Shown here one piece after another: positions 11,002 to 22,447 of a DNA stretch of 64,000 nucleotides. The notes beneath the pieces were generated by a model that saw only the letters and a list, made by a program, of their open reading frames with translations, was not told the origin of the DNA and searched no databases. The translations under genes were made by a program, and so were the position numbers. The stretch spans positions 1,612,001 through 1,676,000 of the forward strand of contig JAKFAO010000003.1 in NCBI GenBank assembly GCA_021527695.1, given 5' to 3'. Source of the DNA: Naematelia aurantialba. Its lineage: Eukaryota > Basidiomycota > Tremellomycetes > Tremellales > Naemateliaceae. Numbering within the stretch: the first letter of the stretch is position 1; each line of letters opens with the position of its first letter.

Positions 11002-11298
11002 TTGGTGCTAGACATGCCCTCCCTCATACATACATACATATATTACATAGACAATATCAGATTAGTACTCGTTGCATGCGACCCTGCTCTCCCACAAACT
11101 CGTCGCCCGTCGCCGCCGCCACATTTGACGAAACCCGGCGTTTAGGCGACCCGCGTCGATTTATTGTCTGGTGGATTTCTGAATTTTGTCGAATCGCAGC
11201 GTTGGGCAGCTTTGACCACACAATCTGCTTGTTGTCCTGCTGTAAAAGTCGTCGCTGGCACTCGACTCGGCACGACAGCTCGACAGAGCACCGCGATC
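11002..11298. other. Intergenic, COX15 to eIF3e
   Basis: 297 bp between tandem plus-strand genes; short ACATACATA repeats just after COX15. No gene is seen. Confidence 0.6.
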
Positions 11299-13438
11299 AT
11301 GGCAGAGTACGACCTGACCCAGGTGCGTGTCGGCCCGACCCCAACCAAAGTGTATCCAAACCCAATCCCGTCTGGCGCTGGGTGCTTGGTGCTTGGTTCT
11401 GGAAGTTGGAAGCTCGATGATGGCTTTGGCTTGTTGAGACGAGAGGCAAGGGCATGGGCTGATGCTTGACATGACAGCAACTGATCCCGCACTTGGATCG
11501 GCAACTGGCGATTCCCCTGCTCACCCACCTCTCGGATATCGGCATCTTCCCCGCAGAGCAACTGGCCAAGGCTCAGTGAGGACGGTGGTGGGACGTCTGG
11601 CTGACGATAGGTATGATCTGGTAAAGGGGACCAATATGGTCGATTACGTCGAGCAGCTGTACAGCCAACTCCCCAATGCCGAGCCTAAAGGTGAGAGACT
11701 GCTCTGACGCCGCGACTCTGGTAGCCTTCTGGCCAGGCCTCACATCAGCTTTCCTGCGCTCTCCTCTTCCCTCTAGTAGTCTGATTGGCCGTCTGGCCCC
11801 AAATCTAGTAGCCTCTGGCGGAATTTGAATTTTCTCGTGTTGGACCCGGGTGAGACTGAACTGACGACCAACAGACTTTTCAGCCTTGCGCGAGGAAGCG
11901 ACGAACAAGTACCAGACGCTGCAGGAGGCGGCGCAGCCCGTCATGAAGGTCATTGAGGATCCGGATGCTGTTGCGAAATTGCGGAGCAATGTCGACCGGG
12001 AGAAGAACTTGGAGATGCTGAGGACAGAGTATAATGTGAGTTGTGCGAGTCTCATGCGCTCGACGCCTCGATGCCTCATTGCCTTCATGCCGTGTACCAG
12101 GACAATAAGTCGCGGTGGTTTTCACCCCATCGCTCGCAGTTTGCAGGGCTCTTTCGTTCCATGTCGCGGTGCTCATGTTGCCAGATCGACATTGACGCCA
12201 TCAACGCGCTGTACCACTTTGGCCAATACCAATACTCGCTCGGAGCGTACGCCAACGCCGCCAACTTTCTGTACCACTTCCTCCTCTTCTCTCCGTCGTT
12301 TGACCTGAACATCTCTGCGCACTGGGGCAAGCTCGCGTGCAACATCCTCGTCGGAGAATGGGAGTCGGCACTGACCGAGGTCAAAGACCTGCGGGACCTG
12401 ATCGACAACCCGCACGGGACGTCCATGTCTCAGCCGCTGGCGCAGCTGCAAGCGCGGACCTGGCTGCTCCACTGGGCGTTGTTTGTCTTTTTCAACCTGG
12501 GCGAAGTGACGGGCTGCCAGTCGTTGCTCGAAATGTTCCTGAGCCCCGCCTACCTCAACACCATCCAGACGTCGTGCCCCCACCTGCTGCGGTACCTCGT
12601 CGCAGCCGCGATCATCTCGCGCCGCGCCCCGAAACCAGCCGGCACCCGCGGAAACCGCGACCACGTCAAGGACCTGACGAAAATCGTCGCAATGGAGGAG
12701 TACCAGTACTCGGACCCCGTCACGGCGTTTCTCAAAGACCTCTTTGCCGACTTTGACTTTGCCAAAGCGCAGGAGCGGCTCTCGGTCGCCGAAAGCGTCG
12801 TGCGGCAAGATTTCTTCCTCTCGGGCTTTGCAGACGAGTTTGTCGACAACGCGCGCTGGCTCATCAGCGAGGTCTTTTGCCGTATCCACCAGCGCATCGA
12901 TATTTCAGAGCTCTCAAAGACGCTCAACTTGTCAAACGAAGAGGGCGAAAAGTGGATCGTCAACCTCATCCGCGACTCGAGAATGGGAGTAGACGCAAAG
13001 ATCGACCTGAAGTCGGTGAGCTTATCAGTTTCTTTTACACTCGGTGTCACCACTCTCATCTTCCATCACGTTCACACTGCCCCACGTTCACACTGCCACT
13101 ACTCACACTTGATGTCACCACTCATACTTGATGTCACCACTCACACTTGACGTGACTACTTCCACACTCAATGTCTTCCACACTTGATGTCACCACGTTC
13201 ACACTCGTATCGTCGCTCGGACACTAACGCACGTCCACAGAACATGCTGCACATATCGCGGCATCACACGACGCCAACCGTGACGCTGATCGAGACGACA
13301 CGAGGATTGGCGTTCAGGTCACAAGCAGTCAATTACGCAATGCAGAGCACAACAGGCGAGAGGCGGGACGGCGGCGAGCGCGGACGGGGCCGTGGACGAC
13401 CGCGCGGCGGTCGATCAGAGGTTGAGACGGCTGCATAG
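11299..13438 (+). CDS. INT6: Translation initiation factor eIF3 subunit e
   Basis: Predicted 463-aa PCI-domain subunit of eIF3. Exons: 11299..11322, 11478..11575, 11611..11690, 11875..12035, 12185..13015, 13241..13438. The N-terminus [19 protein letters not shown] matches eIF3e, as do [40 protein letters not shown] and [15 protein letters not shown] of the winged-helix part of the PCI domain. The protein ends in a fungal-type Gly/Arg tail ([12 protein letters not shown]). The first exon has only 24 nt. Introns here are longer (155, 35, 184, 149, 225 nt) than in neighbouring genes; the last holds a minisatellite. Confidence 0.96.
13060..13215. repeat. Minisatellite in last eIF3e intron
   Basis: Imperfect units around CACACTTGATGTCACCACT inside intron 13016..13240. 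Confidence 0.8.
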
Positions 13439-13743
13439 TGTACATGTATCCATGCCCATGCTCATGCTCATGCTCATACGTATGCGTCATGTGCCACGCT
13501 CCTGCTCCACGTCATGTCACGCTCATGCTCATGCTCATGCTCCTGCTCATGCTCCTGCTCCACGTCCTGTCATGCTCATGCTCACGCCCCACGTCCATGC
13601 CCATACCCCATGCCCATGCTCCAGTCGACGTCCATGTCCATCTCGCTCCGAAGCTATGCTGCAATGACATGGGGCTCAGCCACCAACCTACCACGAGGGG
13701 ACCACGAGGGGACCACGAGGGGCATTCCTCCCCAGCCGGCCAG
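13439..13743. repeat. CATGCT-type microsatellite between convergent genes
   Basis: The 305-bp gap between the eIF3e and His-rich gene stops is mostly degenerate hexamer repeats (CATGCT, CTCATG, TGCTCC), then GGGGACCACGA repeats near 13690-13720. Confidence 0.8.
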
Positions 13744-15477
13744 TCATGAAGGCTGCGAAGGCTGTGGTCGCGCTCTTCTGCCAGAGAGGATCGCGGCCTG
13801 CTCGATCGTCCATACGACCGCTTTGATCCAGTTGAACAGCTCCCGTACGGCCTCGTCCTGATATCGTCAGCGCCGTGACGATCCCAATGAGAATGACAAC
13901 CACAACCACAACCACAACCACAACCACACCCACAACCACAACCACAACCACAACCACAACCACAACCAAGCACGAAGCATCGCGTACAGTACACCCGAAC
14001 AAAGACGTACCATTCTCTCTGGATTCTCAGCAAGAGACGACCCCCGGTCGTCGAGCTTCCACCCGGCCGTCTTGAACATGCCGCTAATCTCGTCCAGTCC
14101 TCGGGCCGCCTGGTCCCGCTCGTCCTTGTACGCCTCAAACGCCTGGGCGTAGGTCATGCTTTCCAGCGGAGGCTGCGGGAGCGTCAAGTACGGATTCGGG
14201 ATGGTGGTCGGGTGGGTTTCGGTTTCGTCGTCGTCGTCGTCGTCGTCTTGGATCCCGCATGTGTGGGGGTGGCCGTGGTCGTGGTCGTGCCCGTGTCCGT
14301 GTCCGTGGTCGTGCCCGTGGTCGTACCCATGGTCATGGTCATGATCGTGGTCACCGTCGTGGTCGAGGTCGTGACCGTGACCGTGAGGGTGAGAGTGAGA
14401 ATGGGAATGAGAGTGAGAGTGTCCGTGCCCATGCGCATGCGCATGATCGTGATCGTGATCGTGGTCGTGATCATGCTCATGCTCATGGCCGTGCTCGTGC
14501 TCGTGCTCGTGTTCGTGTTCACAGTCGCAGTCCTCTGAATGGTCACACTCGACGAAATGACAGTCGCAGTCGCAATCGTAGCACTCGTACTCTGACTCGT
14601 AGTACTCGTCGTCGTCCACATCCTCGTGGTTGTGTCTGTGCCATTAGCGCCATGGTTGAGTTGGGCAGACGGAGACAGGCAGACGGAGATACTGATTCCG
14701 GCCACTGATGTGTTTGGAGTACGAATGTTTCAGGTTGAGCCTGGGCATGGACACGAACGCGGGACTGGAATTGCGGCGAGGAGAGGGAGTGGACGCGGCA
14801 GATGCTCACCCGTGGCGCCCGCAAGTACATTCTCCCAGATCCTCCTCGATCACGACCTCCTTGCCTTTGCCATTCGCGACTGCGCCCGCACCCTGCTGCA
14901 CCTGCGCCACGCCGTCCCGGTACCCCTTGAGCTCCTTTTGCATCCGCATGAGCTTTGCCTTTTCGCGATCCAGGGTCAACTTGGCTTCGAACAGCGCCGC
15001 CAAGCTCGCTGGGAGGTCGATCGGAGCGCCCCCGACCCCGACCCCACCTCCCATCCCCCCGACCCCGCCGCCGACGCCGCCGACGCCGCCCAGGCCGACG
15101 CTGGCCAGACTGCCGAGCGCGTCGGCGCCGATCCCGCCCTCGCCAATACCTGCTGCGGCGCCGGCGATGGCGCTCAGCTGTGACGGCGTCAATTTGGGCA
15201 GGTTGCCCAGCCGACTGAGCGTCGAGGTGGACCACGAGTGCAGGGCCGAGGGGAAGCTCGGATCGGCGGGGTTCACCGCGGCCGCGGGAGGCACGAACGA
15301 GGACAGGTCGAATGCCTGCGGCGGAGAGAGGTACGGCAGGTTCGTGTTGCTCGGCTGGAGCGGGGTAGTCGTCGGTGCCGTCGCTGTTGGGGTTGGCGCT
15401 CCAGGAGACGACGCCGTGCCGATTTTGGCCGGTTTCGGAGGCGGACGCTTGTTCGTCCGGGGCTTCGAGCGGCCCAT
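13744..15477 (-). CDS. His/Asp-rich protein with Cys cluster, function unknown
   Basis: Predicted 468-aa protein; family not recognised. Exons on the minus strand: 15477..14810, 14635..14011, 13857..13744 (whole codons). The N-terminal half starts MGRSKPRTNKRPPPKPAK, is Pro/Ser-rich, then Gly/Val-rich, with a predicted helix LFEAKLTLDREKAKLMRMQKE. Across the first splice comes ECTCGRHGHNHEDVDDDE, then YECYDCDCDCHFVEC and a long run of HEHEH, HDHDH and HGHGH dipeptides (14270-14530) ending DDDDDDDE. The C-terminal part is ordered: SMTYAQAFEAYKDERDQAAR, GWKLDD, LFNWIKAVVWTIEQ. The Cys and His clusters suggest zinc, copper or nickel binding, which is inference. The alternative is a repeat-expanded scaffold protein. 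It is divergent from ADE8. Confidence 0.7.
13893..13972. repeat. CAACCA hexamer array in intron
   Basis: About a dozen copies of CAACCA (GTGGTT on the gene strand) in the last intron (13858..14010) of the His-rich gene. Confidence 0.9.
14265..14530 (-). repeat. Coding repeats of His dipeptides
   Basis: Degenerate hexamers such as CGTGGT, CATGGT and CGTGCT encode the HD, HG, HE and HS dipeptide runs of the His-rich protein. Confidence 0.85.
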
Positions 15478-15788
15478 GAAGCCTGGTTTCTGAGGCGGCG
15501 AGGGAGATGGCGATGGAGGGAGAGGGAAGGAGGGGAGAGAGAGGTCTCTGACGAGAGACAGGCAGGTGTGCGATGGGAGCAGGAGGGCAAGGCTGTGGAA
15601 CGACGAGAATTGGACGAAGAGTTGAGAATGCAATTCAAGTGGAAAAACGGGCCTCCTGGGCGACAGCGGCATCAACTTGCCAGCGTGCCACGTCATTTAC
15701 TCAAAACAGTCACGTGACGTTATCACTCGTCTCCGTTGACTTTTGACAATTGCTCGACTTTTTGTTTCGCTGCGTATACTTCTGCATC
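15478..15788. promoter_or_regulatory. Shared divergent promoter, His-rich gene / ADE8
   Basis: 311 bp between start codons. In-frame ATGs upstream of the His-rich start (for example at 15696) could extend that gene, but the extension is not protein-like. Confidence 0.5.
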
Positions 15789-16830
15789 ATGACAAGCCCA
15801 GCACGGCGCATACCTCGCATCACGGTGCTCATCTCTGGCTCAGGCAAGTCCTTCTCACACGCCACATCCAGGCCCACGTCTGGCACCTCTAGTCCCCAGC
15901 CAGAGTCGCACGCTTCGCAACCCCGTCGTGCGGTCTGACTTGCCCAGGATCCAACCTCCAAGCCCTGCTCGATGCCTCGCAGACTCCCGACCTCCCAGGC
16001 CAAGTAACACACGTCATCTCCTCCCGGTCCAACGTCTACGGCCTGCAACGCGCCGCCGCGCACTCCCCGCCGATCCCAGCGGAAGTATGTGCGCTCAAGA
16101 CGTTTCTCAATCGCCATCCAGGCTCAACGAGGGCGGACTATGACGCCGAAGTCGCGCGGAGGGTGCTGCTCTCGAGACCTGATGTGGTGGTGTTGGCGGG
16201 CTGGATGCATATCCTCTCGGACGCATTTTTGGATATCCTGAACGGCGTCAGACCGCCGCCCCCGGTGCCACAGCACACGGCATCCTCGGGTCCGTCTACA
16301 TCGTCTGCACCGACGTCGTCAGCACCCACATTGTCAGCACCCACATCGTCCGCACCCACATCGTCCGCACCCACATCGTCCGCACCCACATCGTCAGCAC
16401 TCAGCAAACCCTCTACGTCATCTGCACCCGCACCCGCAGCGCGGTCGCTCCCCGAACCAGCTGTTGAGCAGACCTTCCCCATCCCAATAATCAACCTCCA
16501 CCCCGCCCTGCCCGGGGCGTTTGACGGCGCCAACGCCATCGGCCGTGCGTTTGCCGCCTTTGGCGTGGGCGAAATCTCCAAAACAGGCGTCATGGTGCAC
16601 CGCGTCGTGCGCGAGGTCGACCGGGGGGAGCCGCTGATCGTGCGGGAGATTGAGATCCGCGACGGCGAGTCGATAGACGACCTCGAGCGCCGGATACATG
16701 CTGTGAGTCGGTTGGGCGCGGCGCGGAGGATGGGCTTGGGGTTGGGAGAGCTGATGAGATACAGGTCGAACATGAGATTATCGTCGCGGGGGCGAAAAAG
16801 GTGCTCGAGGAGCTTGGATTTGCACAATGA
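15789..16830 (+). CDS. ADE8: Phosphoribosylglycinamide formyltransferase (GART)
   Basis: Predicted 291-aa enzyme of purine synthesis that formylates GAR using 10-formyl-THF; stand-alone fungal enzymes are about 210-230 aa. Exons: 15789..15843, 15948..16702, 16765..16830. Motifs: VLISGSGSNLQALLDA, VLAGWMHILSD, INLHPALPG (catalytic His), the FDGANAI loop, HRVVREVDRGEP (catalytic Asp) and the final helix EELGF. Intron 1 (15844..15947) begins with GC, in the context AG/GCAAGT, and must be removed to restore SGSGSN. About residues 128-180 are a Thr/Ser/Ala/Pro insert, from a 15-nt minisatellite, placed just before the catalytic NLHPALPG loop. All catalytic motifs are intact, so activity is expected. 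Confidence 0.94.
16285..16420 (+). repeat. 15-nt coding minisatellite (TSSAP) in ADE8
   Basis: About eight or nine near-identical 15-nt units encoding SSAPT, with variants such as TLSAP and ALSKP. Confidence 0.9.
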
Positions 16831-16917
16831 CATGCATGGCTACAGCAGTACAGCGGTGCGACGACAGTGGAGCAATGCAGCAATGAAGCAATGCAGCAGT
16901 AGCGTTGGGCAGCGTGG

Positions 16918-19316
<2,399 letters not shown>

Positions 19317-19761
19317 GTCGCGCTTTTTGTCGATGCGTCCGGGTCGACTTTCAGCTCTTCAGGCTGCCTCTTGCAAGGCGGAGTTGAAGCGCTGCCAGCA
19401 GTTGCTGACACCAAGTCCTTGCCAAAGATCAACGAATCGCTGCTGCTGCTGCCTTGCAACTTGAAATTGTCGACTCACCACAGACGGCCCTCCACTCCAG
19501 TGTATTACGTAATACTCCACTGTGCCCCCAGGGTCGCCACCCGACACAGAGAAAAAAAAAAACAGCAGCAGCTTATTCACCATCTTCTTCCATTTGTTGT
19601 CGATATTTCCACTTGGTCTTGTCTATACCTCGACACAACACGCACCTACACCTCATCCTCCAGCTGGGCTGGTGGTGCACACTCGACTACAACGCTGCTC
19701 AGGCTTCAAAAGTAAAACAACAGAAATTTCAGGCAGGAAACCCCGCAACATCCATCTCAAG
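19317..19761. promoter_or_regulatory. Shared divergent promoter, DAHP synthase / IDO
   Basis: 445 bp between two aromatic amino acid genes. It holds the perfect 12-bp palindrome TATTACGTAATA at 19503-19514, whose core TTACGTAA is a known bZIP (Yap/CREB-type) site, and CGACTCA at 19471-19477, one base off the Gcn4/CPC1 site TGACTCA. Binding is inference. Confidence 0.55.
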
Positions 19762-21413
19762 ATGACCCCCAAACGCACGCCATCTCCGCCGTCTTCTCCT
19801 CGACGACCGCTCCCTCCGGGCCATTTCCTCGCCCTCCCACCGTCGTTCAGCGAGTCGACAGCTTCCTTCCCATCTGGTGCTCCGTCCACCTCGTCGCATG
19901 CGTCCAACGGCCTCGCGCCAAACGTCGCATCGCTCGCTTCGGCCGATTTCGAAGTCGATGTTCGGACCGGATTTCTCCCGGGGACGAAGAATGTCGAGCG
20001 CCTGGGCGGGCAGTGGACGGTGTGGGAGGAGGCTTTGGATGCTGCGCGCGGCGCGGCGCCGGGCCAGGGAGTGCGCATAGGCGGCGGACGACGGCGGGAC
20101 GAGCTGTGGCGACGAGGTATTGAGATGGTACGTCGTTCGCCACTCTCGACGATTTGTCTCCTCTCCGTTTTTTCTAGAGCAGCGTGCTGATTCGAGCAGA
20201 TGCCAGTCGTGGCGACTGATGGGCTCCGTCTATCATTACCGCTTCTGAGGCGAGCCCACGTCGTCCTCGCTTTCCTCGCGCACTACTATGCGCACACGAC
20301 CCCGACCCCGTCGACTGGCCGGGCCGGGCCGACCGACATACCCCCGTCAATCTCCGTGCCGCTCCTGCACGTCTCGCCGCTGCTGGGCCTGCCGCCCGTC
20401 GTCACCTACGCCGACACGGTGCTGTACAACTTCCTTCCTCTCGACCCTGCCCGCGAGCCCTCGCTGGCTGCCAACCCGCCCGCGACCTGCCTCGCGAGCT
20501 TCACCGGCACCCGCTCCGAAGAACAGTTCTACGTCATCTCGGCGCTGTGCGAGCTGGCTGGTGCCGAGGCACTGCGGCTCATGCGACAGTCGCTGGACGA
20601 GCTGTTCTTGGCTGACGAGGTCGCCATCCGCCGATTGACAGTGTATCTCGGTCGACTGGCAACGCAAATAGACAGGATAGGGGATATCACCATGTCGATG
20701 TTGAATGCGATCGACCCAGAGGAGTTTTATCACCTCATCCGCCCGTGGTTCCGTGGTGGAGACGCCGATGGCCCACAGAGCGCTGGATGGGCGTACCGCG
20801 GCGTCGACGAGGACGGCGAGTCGGCAGCGGAGAATGTGCTGGAGCGCGCAGAGACAAAGGGCCGCATGTTCTCTGGACCAAGTGCTGGCCAGAGCTCACT
20901 CATCCACGCCATCGACATTTTCTTGACTGTCGACCACTCGCCATCGCCCACGGACGCTGAGGGGGCCGAGGTGGAACAGATGCTCAAGCTCGACCACGCC
21001 CCCGTCTCATCGTCATCGATCTCCACCGCATCCTCTGCCACATCGTCGTCCACATGGTCCAACCCATCGTCGTCGGGGGCCGGGTCTGCACCGCGGCCAA
21101 CCGCAGCAAACGAAGCCACGTTTGTGCAGCGGATGCTCCAATACATGCCGCTCCCGCACCGCACCTTCCTGCTCCACCTCTCCACCCACCCCACCCCACT
21201 ACGCCAACTCGTCGTGCACTGTGCGGCGTCCCACCCCCGCCTGGCAGAAGCATACGACGGCGCCCTCGAGGCGCTCAAGCGGTTCCGCGAGAGACATATG
21301 CGGATTGTTAGCGTGTTTATCGTCCAACAAGCACGGAGGCAGCCGAGTGTCCGCGTACGGCGGATGCTCGCTGGGCGCCTCGGGGCTGGCTCGGCCGGGC
21401 AAAACGGCGACGG

Positions 21414-21446
<33 letters not shown>

Positions 21447-21729
21447 GGATGAGGATGAGGATGAGGATGAGGATGAGGATGGGGATGGGGATGGGGATGG
21501 GGACGGGGATGGGGGAGTAGAGTCGGCAGAGATGGGTATGGGGATGAGGGTGGAGCCAGAGGGGACGGCCGAGGTCAAGGCGGCAGCGGCGGTGAAGATG
21601 GCCGTGTCGCTCGACCAGCTGCGGGGTACCGGCGGGACTCCGCTGTTCAAGTTCCTCAAGCGGTGTCGGGATAACACGACGCGGGCGATGATTGGCAAGC
21701 GCGCGCCGCCGGGCTTCGACCTCCAGTGA
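19762..21729 (+). CDS. BNA2: Indoleamine 2,3-dioxygenase (IDO)
   Basis: Predicted 631-aa heme enzyme that opens the indole ring of tryptophan, first step of the kynurenine/NAD pathway. Exons: 19762..20127 and 20200..21729. Family motifs: FRGG..., GPSAGQSSLIHAIDIFL, RMLQYMPLPHRTFL, the proximal heme-ligand His in FRERHMRIV (about residue 487), and GTGGTPLFKFLKRCR near the end. It is long for an IDO (human about 400 aa, many fungal ones 450-500) because of a Ser/Thr-rich insert near residues 365-425 and a Gly/Asp/Glu tract near 520-565 placed between the heme-ligand helix and the GTGGT loop. The extra parts are low complexity; the core looks complete. Confidence 0.92.
21411..21522 (+). repeat. 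Coding GAC/GAGGAT/GGGGAT microsatellite in IDO
   Basis: Runs of GAC, then GAGGAT, then GGGGAT encode consecutive Asp, Glu-Asp and Gly-Asp dipeptides without breaking the frame. Confidence 0.92.
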
Positions 21730-22447
21730 CCATTCAGTGCAATAGGACACTAGGACACTAGGACACTAGGACACTCGATTCGCACTAGAACTCGGAACTC
21801 GGTTCAGTGCTCTTGAACTCGGAAGTGGTCTCGGTGTCTTTAGAATCTCCAGGACACAGTGAGCGTGACGCGAGTGACCAGTGATCAATGCGCGTGGCCG
21901 TGGGAGTGAAGGGAAGTGGTGAAGTCGTCATTCGGAGTAATCAGTCGATGTAGTGTGCGATAGATCATAGACCCACGACTACGCTTAGCTCATGCATTGT
22001 CGCTGGACGACGCGAGCTCCTCGACTGGCGTCGCTTCTCCCTTGCAGTGTCTCCCGCTGGGCTAGCGGGTTACCATGGTCAAGCCGACAACACACGGGCA
22101 GACTGACAGGACAGTGGACTCAAACACCCGAGACACCACACCACACCACCTGTGGATGGACGTGGACAGACACACGTGAATTCATTGACCCATTAACCCA
22201 TAACCCATTAACCCATTACCCATTAACAACCATGCTATGTCCCAACAACTATGCGATGTCCTCACGAGATACAAACTGTCTACACGCAAGCCCCTCTCTG
22301 TCCCCTCTCCCCGATTCGTCTTCCTCTACTTCCCTGTCCGTCCCGCTTTGTGTTTGTCGATGTCCCTGATTCCCCTCTCCCTGCCTTCCCCCGCACTCCA
22401 TTCCCCAAGCGCACGGCAACCCCCGCACCCCACCCCGAACGGCGGCC
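21730..22447. other. Convergent intergenic, simple repeats only
   Basis: 718 bp between IDO and the 951-aa unknown. It contains a 10-nt repeat (AGGACACTAG, 21746-21776) and degenerate CCCATTAA words (22190-22232). No gene is recognised. Confidence 0.6.

Noticed and set aside
11323..11477. Possible box C/D snoRNA in eIF3e intron 1
   Set aside because: A near-C box (ATGATGG) and CTGA exist, but there is no terminal stem and the C box has a mismatch.
14212..14708. Long Val/Arg-rich open frames on the plus strand opposite the His-rich gene
   Set aside because: They are complements of the His-codon repeats; the minus strand has splice-consistent exons and ordered ends, the plus strand does not.
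16138..16833. Minus-strand frame with GADDV repeats across ADE8
   Set aside because: It is the antisense of the TSSAP minisatellite and of conserved ADE8 motifs.
22185..22235. CCCATTAA repeats as interstitial telomere
   Set aside because: The unit is not TTAGGG/CCCTAA and varies; the tract is short and intergenic.
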